DNA of 64,000 bases from Silvimonas iriomotensis (GCF_014645535.1 NZ_BMLX01000001.1:923169-987168), one strand, 5' to 3'; positions 1 through 9,077 are shown, counted from the first letter of the stretch. The notes: a model not told the origin generated them from the letters alone. Program-made: numbers and translations.

Positions 1-498
1 CATATTGGCAATGGTTTGTTCCAGCGGCAGGTCTTTGCCGGGGATATACGTGGCCGCATCGGTCGACGGGTTCAGCGTGAGCAATGCCTGGGCGTCGGCG
101 TCCAGATTGTCGACTTCTTCAATGACAAACTCGGGGCCGGCCTGCACGACTTTCTTGACGGTGCAGCGATCAATCGAGCGCAAGATGCCTTCGCGGTCTT
201 TGGCCGAGATATCTGCCGGCAACTCAACCTGGATTTTGAAAATCTGCTGATAGCGGTTTTCCGGATCAACAATGTTGTTTTGCGAAAGCCGGATGTTCTC
301 TGTCGGGATATTGCGGGTGGAACAGTACAACTTCACGAAATAAGCCGCGCACAACGCCGAGGACGCCAGAAAGTAATCAAACGGGCCAGGCGCCGAGCCA
401 TCGCCCTTGTAGCGGATGGGCTGATCGGCGATGACGGTGAAGTCATCGAACTTCGCTTCCAGGCGAAGCTTGTCGAGAAAGTTGACCTTAATTTCCAT
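1..498 (-). CDS. OsmC/YcaO fusion protein (3' end cut by window edge)
   Basis: The 166 visible residues begin MEIKVNF and form an OsmC-like domain (about residues 1-140), a fold used in peroxide or redox chemistry. Residues from about 153 (YIPGKDLPLEQTIANM) match the opening of E. coli YcaO (FIPGKDAALEDSIARF as I recall it), so the chain runs into a YcaO domain outside the window. YcaO proteins use ATP to activate peptide backbones or, in YcaO itself, support methylthiolation of ribosomal protein S12. The OsmC part carries a Cys in ASSALCAAYF, typical of the family. The start at 498 is the first ATG of the frame. Fusion is seen for the N-terminal part; the C-terminal assignment rests on about 15 residues. 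Confidence 0.82.
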   Translation of the reverse strand, partial: MEIKVNFLDKLRLEAKFDDFTVIADQPIRYKGDGSAPGPFDYFLASSALCAAYFVKLYCSTRNIPTENIRLSQNNIVDPENRYQQIFKIQVELPADISAKDREGILRSIDRCTVKKVVQAGPEFVIEEVDNLDADAQALLTLNPSTDAATYIPGKDLPLEQTIANM

Positions 499-705
499 GG
501 GATAAATCCAGAGCGATATTCAAATAGACCTGGCCGCCATTATCCGGGTTTTTGCGTGCTTATTCCGGGTTTCTCGGTAATGGCTGCCGGCCGGCCCGTG
601 AATGGCCGCCCTGCCCGGCCATTGACAGCAACGGTCAGCGGCTCGTGATTTATTTGTCATTGTTTGCGCTATGATTGCCCCGCCGCCATCGTCAGGAAGA
701 TATTC

Positions 706-1137
706 ATGACCACCTACACCACTTCGCGTGAAATTCCGGCCTCGCCGGAGCAGGTCTTTGCCGCCATGTGTGACCCGGTGCGCCTGGCGCGCTGGTGGGG
801 TCCGGACGGGTTTTCCAATACGTTCAGCGAGTGCGATCTGGTGCCGGGTGGGCGCTGGGTGCTGACCATGCACGGACCGGACGGACATCAATACCCTAAT
901 GAAGCGGTGTTTGAAGAGATCGAGGCGCCCTCCCGTTTCGTGGTCCACCATGTTTCGCAGCCCCGCTACCGGCTGACGGTGACGCTGGTTGCCGTGCCGG
1001 GTGGCTGCACGGCAACCTGGCAGCAAGCGTTTGAGGATGCACGCATTGGCGAGCGTCTGGCGCCGATTGTTGTGCCGGCCAATGAACAAAATCTGGCACG
1101 ACTGGCGGCAGAGGTGCTGGGCGGCTTGAGCGCCTGA
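706..1137 (+). CDS. SRPBCC / AHSA1-like START-fold protein
   Basis: A 143-residue protein beginning MTTYTTSREIPASPEQVF. The pattern of a beta strand, then PEQVFAAMCDPVRLARWWGP, then a GGRW turn and WQQAFED near the end is that of AHSA1/polyketide-cyclase-like SRPBCC proteins, which form a hydrophobic ligand cavity or act as Hsp90 activator-like or stress proteins. No catalytic residues can be assigned and the ligand is unknown. ATG at 706 is preceded by AGGAAG six bases upstream, better than the upstream ATG at 671 or the GTG at 664. The next gene follows 29 bases later on the same strand and may be cotranscribed. Confidence 0.8.
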   Translation: MTTYTTSREIPASPEQVFAAMCDPVRLARWWGPDGFSNTFSECDLVPGGRWVLTMHGPDGHQYPNEAVFEEIEAPSRFVVHHVSQPRYRLTVTLVAVPGGCTATWQQAFEDARIGERLAPIVVPANEQNLARLAAEVLGGLSA

Positions 1138-1166
1138 ATCAGGCGGCAATCATTCTGGAGAATCCC

Positions 1167-2051
1167 ATGTTCAACAGCGTGGTGCTTGAAACCATCACCG
1201 GCATTGTGGCCTGTTTTGCCATGGTCGCTTTGCTGACGAGTTCAATCAACGAGGCGCTGGCGTCGTTTCTGGGCAGGCGCGCCAATGAGCTGTTCCATGG
1301 CCTGGGACGCGTGCTTAACGCGCATCTGGATGCGCCCGCTGCCGACGGCAAAAAGACCTCAGCCGATATTTTGCTGGGGCTCTACAACCATGCGCTGGTC
1401 AATCCGCGGGGTGATGGGCGGGCAAAAGGCCTGGCAGACATCCATATCAAGCCTTCTTATATAGAGCCGCTGCAGTTTGCCGATGCCCTGCTGGAGCTGG
1501 TTCAGCAATTGCCCGGCGAAACCCTCTCTGCCAAGGTGGAAAACGGGATTGCTGATCCGCAATTGAAGGCGTTTTTGCTGGGTGTGGCCACGCGTACGCA
1601 GTCAGAGACAGCCAAAGTGCGTGATGAGCTGGTGCGCTGGTTCAATAACAGCATGGACCGGATTTCTGGTGACTATAAACGCAAGGTGCAGCTCTGGACG
1701 TTTGTGATTGCACTGGCGGTGGCCGTGTTTTTCAATATCGATTTCTTTCATTTGTTCAAATCGCTGTGGCAGCACCCGCTGTCGGCCGAGCAATATCAGC
1801 TGATTGCCGATGCTCAGCAAAAACCGCTTGGCGATGTGCTGGATGCGCTGCCACTGGGCTGGCCGGACCGGTTTCCGTCCAGCGATACCACGCCTGACTG
1901 GCTGATCCGCATTCTGGGCTGGATGGTGACAGCGACCTCCGCCTTGTTTGGCGCGCCCTTCTGGTTTGATCTGCTGGGGCGGGTGACGCGGCTGAAAGGC
2001 GCGGGTGAACAACCAGGCGCCAAGGCGGAGGCGCCCGGGAATTCGGGGTAA
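1167..2051 (+). CDS. conserved membrane protein of unknown function
   Basis: A 294-residue protein with an N-terminal hydrophobic helix (residues about 8-26, ITGIVACFAMVALLTSSINE), a long soluble middle rich in charged helices, a second membrane helix around 173-195 (LWTFVIALAVAVFFNIDFF) and a third near the C-terminus (ILGWMVTATSALFGAPFWF) followed by DLLGRVTRLKGAG. The GAPFWFDLL...GAG ending recurs in uncharacterised bacterial membrane proteins, but I know no function for them. ATG 1167 has TGGAG seven bases upstream. It lies 29 bases after the START-fold gene and ends in a strong bidirectional terminator. Confidence 0.75.
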   Translation: MFNSVVLETITGIVACFAMVALLTSSINEALASFLGRRANELFHGLGRVLNAHLDAPAADGKKTSADILLGLYNHALVNPRGDGRAKGLADIHIKPSYIEPLQFADALLELVQQLPGETLSAKVENGIADPQLKAFLLGVATRTQSETAKVRDELVRWFNNSMDRISGDYKRKVQLWTFVIALAVAVFFNIDFFHLFKSLWQHPLSAEQYQLIADAQQKPLGDVLDALPLGWPDRFPSSDTTPDWLIRILGWMVTATSALFGAPFWFDLLGRVTRLKGAGEQPGAKAEAPGNSG

Positions 2052-2070
2052 CGCACAATCAGTGAAAAAA

Positions 2071-2106
2071 AACGGGCGATGCCATCACAGCATCGCCCGT
2101 TCTGTT
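2071..2106. terminator. bidirectional Rho-independent terminator
   Basis: An 11-bp perfect stem, ACGGGCGATGC / GCATCGCCCGT (2072-2082 with 2090-2100), with a seven-base loop. It is flanked by an A-run on the left and a T-rich stretch on the right, so it can end both the membrane-protein gene and the giant secreted-protein gene that converge here. Confidence 0.88.
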
Positions 2107-2119
2107 TTGTATTGCCGCC

Positions 2120-5100
2120 CTACTGCAACGCCGCCCCGCTCAAGGTGACATTGCCCGTGCCGGATACCATCACCCAGGTGACCGTCAGCGTGGTAGTGCC
2201 GCTGGCCGTGTAATTGAGTGTGTAAGTGCGATCATACTGGCCAGTGCTGGTCGGGGTGGTGTCGGTGAAGTCAGCGGCAGAGCCGTCCGCCAGGTGGGCG
2301 GTGAGCTTGCCGCCGCTCTTCCAGCCGCCCACGTGCACCACCAGTGTGTGTGCCGTCGTGCTGGCCGGAACGCTGATTGAATAACCGTTGCCGGTGCCCG
2401 CGACATAGACCCCGTCGTGGTTGGTGGTGGCGCTGGCCGTGGGTGTGCCGTCACTCCAGCTCAAGGCTCTCAGGTCATCGGTATAAAGCGTGTTGGTGCC
2501 CGAACCCACAACCTGATACGTGCCAATCTGCCCGGTGCCGCCGGACTTCTTGATCAGCGTGGCCTCGCCCCAGTGCGACCAGTCAGTCATGCCCTCAGTG
2601 GTCAGGTTGAAAGTGGTGGTGGCACTGTTACTGCTGCCGGTCAGCGTGCCTGCGGTGGCGGCCGTATTGGTCAGGCTGTAGCTGGCCGGCGTAGTAGCGC
2701 CCGCTGTGGTGGCTGTCACCACGTAGCTGCCAGACTGGGTGTTGGCCAGCGGCTGTGCGGTGGTCGCCAGTCCGTTGGCATCAGTCACGAGGGTAACGAC
2801 ACTCTTTCCGCCAAAGCTGGCGCTGGCGCCACTGGCGGGCGCGGTAAAGGTGACGCTGATCCCGTTTTGCACTTTGCCATTGGAGTCCGTCACGAGCGCC
2901 TGCAAACCGTTGCCGAACGTGGTGTTGACGGCAGTGCTTTGCGCGGTGCCACTATTGGCGTAGATCAAGGGCTGATTCGACAGGCCTGCGCCATTCAGGG
3001 TGACGTTGCCGGTGCCCGATGCCATGACCCATTTCACCGTCAGCGTCTGCGTGGCGGAGCCTGCCTTGTAGGTCAGTGTGTAGTTGCGGTCGTACTGACC
3101 GGTGACGGTGGTTGTGGTGTCGACAAAGTCGGCTGCCGAACCATCTGACAAGTGCGCAGTCAGCTTGCCGCCGCTGTTCCAGCCGCCCACATGCACAACC
3201 AGAATGCGGCTGGTGGTATCGGCCGGTGCGGTAATGCTGAAGCCATTGTTGGTGCCGCTGATATACACCCCGTCGCCATTGCTGCCCGTTGCGGTCGGCG
3301 TGCCATCAGTCCAGCTCAGCGCTCTGGGGTCGTTGTTGTAACGCGTCACTGTGCCGCTGCCCACGGCGGTGTATGTGCTGATTTGTGCCGTCACACCCGT
3401 CTTGCGGTTCAGATTGGTGTCACCCCAATGCACCCAGTCCAGCACCCCTTCGGTGGTCAGATTGGAGAGCGTGGCATTGCTGTTGCCAGCGCCACTGAGC
3501 GCACCACTGCCAGAGCTTGCTGCGGTGTTGGTCAGGCTGAAGCTGGCGGTCGTCGCAATGCCACTGGCGGTGGCCGTGACGGTGTAAGCACCGGTCTGGC
3601 CGTTGGCGACGGGTTGTGGCGTGGTGGCAAGGCCATTGGCGTCGGTCACGACCGTAATCGCGTTTGCGCCGTTAAAGCTGGCACTGGCGCCACTGGCTGG
3701 CGCGGTGAAGGTGACACTCACCCCGCTTTGCGCCTTGCCGTCGCCGCTGGTTACTTTGGCCTGCAAGGTGTTGGTGAAGGTGGCATTGATGGCGGCACTT
3801 TGTGGCGTGCCGCTATTGGCAACGAGCGTGGCTTGTTGCGCCAGCGCTGCGCCATTGAGGGTGACGTTGCCGGTGCCTGCCGTCATGACCCATTTCACCG
3901 TCAGGGTTTGCGCGGCAGAGCCTGCCTTGTAGCTGAGTTTGTAGTTACGATCGTACTGGCCGTTGGTTGAGGGCGTGACATCAACAAAGTCTGTCACGGT
4001 GCCGTCAGACACATGTGCCGTCAGTGTGCCGCCGCTGTTCCAGCCGCCTACATGGATGACCAGTGTGCGGGTGGTCGTGTCGGCCGGTGCGGTAAAGCTG
4101 AAGCCGTTGTTGGTGCCACTGATATACACGCCATCGCCATTGCTGCCTGCCGCAGTGGGTGTGCCGTCAGTCCAGCTCAGCAGCCTGGGGTCGTTGGCGT
4201 AGCGCGTTACCGTGCCCGTGCCCACTACCGTGTAGGTGGAAATCTGCGCGGTGACGCCGCTCTTGCGGTTCAGGCTGGCCTCGCCCCAGTGCACCCAGTC
4301 CAGCACCCCTTCCGTGGTCAGGCTGGTTGATGTGGCGGCGCTATCGCCATTGCCGTTAAGCAGGCTGCTGCCGCTGCTGGAGGTGGCAATGTTGGTCAGG
4401 CTGAATGTGATCGGGCTATTGACGCCACTGGTGCTGGCCGACACGGTGTAACTACCGGCAACGCCGTTGGCCGTCAGTGTCGGCGCTGTTGCCACCCCGC
4501 TGGCGTTGGTGGTGACGGTGGCAGTGGCTGAGCCGCCAAAACTGCCGCTGGCGCCACTGGCGGGCGCGGTAAAGGTCACGCTCGCCCCGCTCACTACCTG
4601 GTTGGCGCCATCCTTCACGGTGACCTGCAGTGCATCCGGGAAGGCGGTGTTGATGGTGGCGGATTGTGGCGTGCCTGCGTTGACAGTCATGCTGCCGGAG
4701 CTGGCGGCGTTGGTCAGGCTGAAGCTGGCCGTGCCGGTTGTGCCAGAGGTGCTGGCCAGCACGGTGTAGCTACCCGTGGTGTTGTTGGCTGTCAGCTTGG
4801 GCGCAGTGGCGATGCCACTGGCATTGGTCACTGCGGTGGCCGTGGCGGACCCGCTAAAACTGGCCGATGCCCCGGTTGCCGGCGCGGTAAATGTCACCGT
4901 GGCGCCACTGAGCGGCTGGTTGCTGCTGTCTTTGACCAGCACTTGCAAGGCGGTGGCAAAGGCGGTGCCGACAATGGTCGTTTGCGGCGTGCCGGCGCTG
5001 GCGGCAAGGTTGATGGATGCAGTCGACAGCGCTGCGGCGCTCACGGCGACGTTGCCGGTGCCGGACGAAGCCACCCATTTGACGGTCAGATATTGCCCGG

Positions 5101-7171
5101 CCGTGCCTGCGCTGTAAGTCAGCGTGTAGTTGCGGTCAAACTGGCCGGTACCCAGCGGCGTGGTGTCGACAAAATCCGGGGCGGAGCCATCAGACAGGTG
5201 GGCTGTCAGTGTGCCGGCAGTCTGGTAGCCGTCGACGTGAACCACCAGCGTGCGCTGCGTGCTGTCGGCCGGTGCGGTAAAGGAAAAGCCGTTATTGACC
5301 TTGTTGACGTACACGCCGTTGGTATTGGCGGTGGCGGTCAAGGTGGGTGAACCATCGGTCCAGCTCAGCGGGCGCAGATCGTTGTTGTATGCCACCGCCG
5401 GGCCGGCGCCGACAATGCTGTAATCGCTGATGACCGGGGTGACGCCTGTTTTGCGGTTGGTCGTTCCGTCTCCCCAGTGAATCCAGTCGGTATTGCCTTC
5501 AGTGGTCAGGTTGGCGTTGGTCACCGCGCTGGTGCTGGACCCCATCAGGGTGCCGCCGCTGCCCGTGGGTGCCAGCAAGCCGTAGACATGTACGGTGTTG
5601 TCAAAGGTGGGCAGGTAAACCTTGCCGCTCACGACAATGGGCGGCACCCACTTGGCCCAGCTGCCCATGGCATCGCGCGCGGCGTTCTGGTTGCTGCTCC
5701 AGAGCATGGTGCCCGGGTTGGCCGCATCAAAGGCATAGAAAATGCCCGGTTGCGCACTGCCGTTGGCGATGCCGGAGGCAGAGAACGTGGCCCACAGAAT
5801 GGCTGTGCCTGGCGTGGTGCCGTTGGCGGAAATGGAAATCGACGGGTCGTTACTGATGGCCGAGAGCGGTGCAATGGTGCCCTGTGCCGATGGCGTGGTG
5901 GCAAAGGTGGTGCCATTAAACGGGAATGTCTTGAGTACGTCGCGTTCGCCGTAGCCAAACAGCGTGTTGTTGTACCAGATGTAGTTGCCGCCCCAGAAAC
6001 CGCCCGCTTCCGAGCCGGAGTAGGCATAAGTGGCCTGCCATTCCTGGTGGAGTTGGTCGCCCGTTGCGTGGTAGTGGCTCAGATTAGCCGTATCAAATAC
6101 ATAAATCTTGCCGTCTTTGGCGCCGGCGACGCCCAGATGGGTGCCGGGGATCAGTAAAATGCCGCTGCTACCCAGATCCCAGTCGTGCACATTGTCTTCG
6201 TCCTGGGTGGCCGGGGTGAAATAGTCTGTGAGCGTGATGCCGTTTGCGCCCAGGCTCAGCTTGATAATGCTGTCGCCGTAATCAATACCGCCGCTGCTGG
6301 CGTTGAAGTCGCCGTTGCCGGTTTCCAGATAAACGTTGCCGTCGTCATCGGCAGTGGCACCGACGCCGCCTTGCCAGATGCCGCTTTCCCCTTCATTGGG
6401 CGATACGCAGAAAATGCCGGTCCGGGCCAGCGTGGCGGCGTCGTAGGTAAATACCCAGCCGTGATACGGATCGGTGTCCTGGTGTGAGCCAAAAGTGATC
6501 CAGATGTTGCCCTTGGAGAGCAACAGTCCGGGGCGCTGCCAGTGCTGGATGGCTTTGAAGCTGACCACGCCGCCGACGGCATCGCTACTGGTGCCCGGCA
6601 CGCTACCCTGAATGACAACGGCAGGTACTTTGTCGGCGCCGGTGGCGATATCCAGTGCATGCAGCCGGAAATACGTCACGCTGTTTTCGTAGCTTTCAGC
6701 CACAACATAGATTGTATTGGTGTTCGGGTCGATGACCGGGGTGCTAGTAATGCCGATGTACGGGTACAGGTCACGCTGTGCGCAGCACACCGAGGCCGAC
6801 ATGGGGGTGCCCAGATTGACATGCCAGAGCGGGTTGCCCGGTGCGTCAGCGTCATAGGCGTACACCGAATTTTTCTCGGTGACGATATACACCACGTTAT
6901 GCATGCCCAGCGCGCCCATGGATACGCCGGACATATACAGTGGCTGCGCATAAATCTGGCCATCTACGGGCAGTGAGAACAGCATGCCGAAACTACTGCT
7001 GTTGACGTTGGACGTGTTGAGTACGGTTTCACCCAGCGTGGCACCGGTGCGGCCATTGTCGTAGTGATAGGTGGTGACTTGCGCCTTGGCGAAGGTGGCC
7101 GTTACGGCCAGCAAGACACAGCAAAACAGGCGCAGCAGACTGCTGAGCCTTGAAGGTTTTTCCCTGCCCAT
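2120..7171 (-). CDS. giant secreted beta-propeller / Ig-like / tandem-module protein
   Basis: About 1683 residues from the ATG at 7171. A signal peptide (RLFCCVLLAVTATFAKAQ) is followed by a PQQ/BamB-like propeller at about residues 32-540 (TTYHYDNGRTGATLGETVL; repeated VYAYDA, IYVFD, VYLPTFD blades). Then come four copies of an about 175-residue module (about 540-718, 934-1111, 1224-1399, 1510-1683), each with LTTEG..DW.HWG near its start and TLVVHV.GW/Y...G.LTAHLSDG in the middle. Between them lie Ig-like (Big-type) domains: two in tandem (about 722-933) and one each at about 1112-1223 and 1400-1509, marked SGA.VTFTAPA.GASASF. I chose 7171 because AAGGAAG sits five bases upstream and the signal peptide is normal from there; a GTG at 7216 is in frame but its GGA is too close. 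No C-terminal anchor is visible. Likely secreted, binding polymer or surface; no enzyme activity is evident. Confidence 0.82.
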   Translation of the reverse strand: MGREKPSRLSSLLRLFCCVLLAVTATFAKAQVTTYHYDNGRTGATLGETVLNTSNVNSSSFGMLFSLPVDGQIYAQPLYMSGVSMGALGMHNVVYIVTEKNSVYAYDADAPGNPLWHVNLGTPMSASVCCAQRDLYPYIGITSTPVIDPNTNTIYVVAESYENSVTYFRLHALDIATGADKVPAVVIQGSVPGTSSDAVGGVVSFKAIQHWQRPGLLLSKGNIWITFGSHQDTDPYHGWVFTYDAATLARTGIFCVSPNEGESGIWQGGVGATADDDGNVYLETGNGDFNASSGGIDYGDSIIKLSLGANGITLTDYFTPATQDEDNVHDWDLGSSGILLIPGTHLGVAGAKDGKIYVFDTANLSHYHATGDQLHQEWQATYAYSGSEAGGFWGGNYIWYNNTLFGYGERDVLKTFPFNGTTFATTPSAQGTIAPLSAISNDPSISISANGTTPGTAILWATFSASGIANGSAQPGIFYAFDAANPGTMLWSSNQNAARDAMGSWAKWVPPIVVSGKVYLPTFDNTVHVYGLLAPTGSGGTLMGSSTSAVTNANLTTEGNTDWIHWGDGTTNRKTGVTPVISDYSIVGAGPAVAYNNDLRPLSWTDGSPTLTATANTNGVYVNKVNNGFSFTAPADSTQRTLVVHVDGYQTAGTLTAHLSDGSAPDFVDTTPLGTGQFDRNYTLTYSAGTAGQYLTVKWVASSGTGNVAVSAAALSTASINLAASAGTPQTTIVGTAFATALQVLVKDSSNQPLSGATVTFTAPATGASASFSGSATATAVTNASGIATAPKLTANNTTGSYTVLASTSGTTGTASFSLTNAASSGSMTVNAGTPQSATINTAFPDALQVTVKDGANQVVSGASVTFTAPASGASGSFGGSATATVTTNASGVATAPTLTANGVAGSYTVSASTSGVNSPITFSLTNIATSSSGSSLLNGNGDSAATSTSLTTEGVLDWVHWGEASLNRKSGVTAQISTYTVVGTGTVTRYANDPRLLSWTDGTPTAAGSNGDGVYISGTNNGFSFTAPADTTTRTLVIHVGGWNSGGTLTAHVSDGTVTDFVDVTPSTNGQYDRNYKLSYKAGSAAQTLTVKWVMTAGTGNVTLNGAALAQQATLVANSGTPQSAAINATFTNTLQAKVTSGDGKAQSGVSVTFTAPASGASASFNGANAITVVTDANGLATTPQPVANGQTGAYTVTATASGIATTASFSLTNTAASSGSGALSGAGNSNATLSNLTTEGVLDWVHWGDTNLNRKTGVTAQISTYTAVGSGTVTRYNNDPRALSWTDGTPTATGSNGDGVYISGTNNGFSITAPADTTSRILVVHVGGWNSGGKLTAHLSDGSAADFVDTTTTVTGQYDRNYTLTYKAGSATQTLTVKWVMASGTGNVTLNGAGLSNQPLIYANSGTAQSTAVNTTFGNGLQALVTDSNGKVQNGISVTFTAPASGASASFGGKSVVTLVTDANGLATTAQPLANTQSGSYVVTATTAGATTPASYSLTNTAATAGTLTGSSNSATTTFNLTTEGMTDWSHWGEATLIKKSGGTGQIGTYQVVGSGTNTLYTDDLRALSWSDGTPTASATTNHDGVYVAGTGNGYSISVPASTTAHTLVVHVGGWKSGGKLTAHLADGSAADFTDTTPTSTGQYDRTYTLNYTASGTTTLTVTWVMVSGTGNVTLSGAALQ
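2123..5555 (-). repeat. four diverged intragenic repeats with interspersed Ig repeats
   Basis: DNA copies of the tandem module lie at about 2123-2645, 2975-3500, 3840-4370 and 5020-5555. The two middle copies are closest, sharing long identical blocks such as those coding GDGVYISGTNNGF and LDWVHWG. The Ig-like units at about 2645-2975, 3500-3840, 4375-4690 and 4690-5005 share VTFTAPA and TNASG / TDANG motifs. The module/Ig pair of about 860 bp behaves as the duplicated unit. Boundaries were estimated by eye to within about 15 bases. Confidence 0.8.
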
Positions 7172-7588
7172 GGCGCTTCCTTTATTAGCAAATAATTTCC
7201 CGAAGATTTTTTTCACTTTCCTTTTTCTTTCTATTTAAAAAAGCAAACGAACCGCAATCCGAAAAGGTGAAGTGCGTTTTGAGCCGCTGGCCGGTGGAAC
7301 CAGGCGAGATGCGCGTGATGATGTGTCGGGTTTGTTGGGCGGGATTGTTGCGGGATGGTGACCACAACCCGCATGGGTAAAGGGTTTTGCCCTTTTGGGG
7401 TCATGGGGTGCCGGTTGCGGATTTGTATCCGGCGTTGCGGCGCAACACAAATGCGCTTGTTAAACAGAGGGTTGGTGCCGGGTAAGGAAACGACTGACGG
7501 AGCAGAATTCAGGCACAAATACCCTGCTGACGCGTTCGTGCCATATATGCACTGCAAAACGGGCTGGTTTGAAGTGGGTCAGGGCTGA
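7172..7588. promoter_or_regulatory. intergenic leader of the giant secreted protein
   Basis: About 415 bases without a convincing gene. The 60 bases next to the secreted-protein gene are very AT-rich on its coding strand (TTTAAATAG, AAAGAAAAAGG), suiting a promoter and translation-enhancing leader. A short inverted repeat AAAGGG/CCCTTT lies near 7380-7397 but lacks a U-run. Open frames in the rest have no recognisable content. Confidence 0.4.
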
Positions 7589-8491
7589 TCAGGTGGTGTG
7601 CTGCGGGTATCTCAGCGTATCGATCACCAAAGACAAAGCGCGCGAAAACTGGCGCCGGCCCTGGTAGTAAGCATGATGCCCGGGGAAATGCGGGTGCCAT
7701 TGCGACAGTACCCAGCGTAACTGGCCGGCCGCCACGAACGGTGCGGCCATCTCTTCTGGCAGGTAAGCCAGACCCATGCCGCTTAGTGCGGCGTCCAGCA
7801 TCTGGTAACTGCCATTGAACGTGGTTTGCCCCTCTACCCGCACCTGCAAGGTGTGTCCTTCCCTGGCCAGTTCCCATGCGTACGTGCCGCCGTGCGTGGG
7901 CAGGCGCAGGTTGATGCAATTGTGCTCGATCAGTGCTTGCGGCGTATCCGGCATGCCGCGCCGGGCCAGGTAATCGGGCGAGCCCACAATGGTCATGCGC
8001 TGATCCGGGCTGATGCGCACGGCAATCATGTCACGCGCCACCTGATTGCCCAGACGTACGCCAATGTCGTAGCGCTCCGCCACGATATCAGACAGCCCGT
8101 AGTCATTGATGATTTCCAGGCTCAGATCCGGGTATTGCGCCAGTAACGGGGCCAGCCTGGGCCAGAGCAAGGTGCGGGTGACGTAATCCGTGGCGGTGAT
8201 GCGGATGTGGCCAGCGGGCTGGTCGCGCAGGTTGCTAAGTGCCGCCAGTTCCAGGTCTATCTCTTCAAAACGCGGCCCAAGGGTCTGCAGCAGATGCTCG
8301 CCTGCCTCTGTCGGTGCGACGCTGCGGGTGGTTCGCGTCAGCAGTCTTAAACCAAGCCGGGTTTCCAGGTTGCGGATGGTGTGGCTGAGCGCGGATTGCG
8401 AAACGCCCAGTTGCGCGGCGGCGCGGGTAAAGCTGCGGGCTTTGGCGACGGCCAGAAACGCCAGGAGATCACTGTAATTGTCCTTGGCCAT
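7589..8491 (-). CDS. LysR family transcriptional regulator
   Basis: A 300-residue LysR-type regulator. Residues 1-60 form the winged helix-turn-helix (SFTRAAAQLGVSQSALSHTIRNLE). Residues about 88-295 form the two-lobed effector domain (GHIRITATDYVTRTLLWPRL), of the kind often found in regulators of oxidoreductase genes. The length is typical. The nearest divergent gene is the small protein at 8826; the aldo-keto reductase at 9078-10082 is a frequent type of LysR target but is not directly adjacent. Effector unknown. Confidence 0.9.
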   Translation of the reverse strand: MAKDNYSDLLAFLAVAKARSFTRAAAQLGVSQSALSHTIRNLETRLGLRLLTRTTRSVAPTEAGEHLLQTLGPRFEEIDLELAALSNLRDQPAGHIRITATDYVTRTLLWPRLAPLLAQYPDLSLEIINDYGLSDIVAERYDIGVRLGNQVARDMIAVRISPDQRMTIVGSPDYLARRGMPDTPQALIEHNCINLRLPTHGGTYAWELAREGHTLQVRVEGQTTFNGSYQMLDAALSGMGLAYLPEEMAAPFVAAGQLRWVLSQWHPHFPGHHAYYQGRRQFSRALSLVIDTLRYPQHTT

Positions 8492-8825
8492 TGATGCATC
8501 TTTTTCATGAAACGGCTTTTATTATGCGCAACCGGCCGGGCCGTTTCCAGTGCAAAACGGCTGTGTTGGGCGGTTTGCGCGGCACCGGACTGGCCCCGCC
8601 ATTTTTGTCAGAAAAAATATGTTAAATAATTATTTCCGTTCATCGGTAGATAATTAACTTACATTCTATTGGCATAAGTGCTTGTGTATACTCGATTTCA
8701 AGAGTTTGCTTTCAGCCAATTACTTACAAACAAAGAAAAATAATCTGGAGTAAACACCCGACTGTCAGATGACATGAGCCCCCGGTTTGCACCTGGAATG
8801 CAACCGGGCATAAAGGTAGCCTGTG
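8492..8825. promoter_or_regulatory. AT-rich divergent control region
   Basis: About 330 bases between the LysR gene and the small protein gene. Bases 8615-8750 are markedly AT-rich against a GC-rich background (TTAAATAATTATTT, GATAATTAACTTACA). A TATACT hexamer at about 8686 lies 17 bases after TTCTAT and could be a rightward -10/-35 pair, although the -35 is poor. No hairpin terminator was seen. Confidence 0.35.
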
Positions 8826-9044
8826 ATGAACCACTTCCTCAAATATCCCCTGTTTGCCCTGATTGCAGAAAATCACGGCATCACCCTGCACGACACCGAA
8901 ACCGAGGCCGATGCAGTCGCACGCACCCGCATCGCTGCGGGTGCCTCGCGCGTCAAGATTCGCGATCTCAGTGCCCAGGCCGGCTACGCCTACAAGTACT
9001 GGGACGCCACCAGCAAAGACTGGATCAAGATCGAGCTGAGCTAA
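8826..9044 (+). CDS. small hypothetical protein
   Basis: A 72-residue acidic protein (MNHFLKYPLFALIAENHGI...KYWDATSKDWIKIELS) of unknown function, with no signal peptide or membrane helix. An AAAGG at 8812-8816 precedes the ATG at 8826; a GTG directly before it at 8823 is the alternative start. It is a stand-alone gene behind an AT-rich promoter-like region, which supports it being real despite its size. Confidence 0.6.
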   Translation: MNHFLKYPLFALIAENHGITLHDTETEADAVARTRIAAGASRVKIRDLSAQAGYAYKYWDATSKDWIKIELS

Positions 9045-9077
9045 GGCAAGGCGGCCACACCGCCCTGCGCTTGCGCA

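Noticed and set aside
2123-5555. Regular repeats considered as a CRISPR array
   Set aside because: Units are hundreds of bases long, in frame, and code for protein domains.
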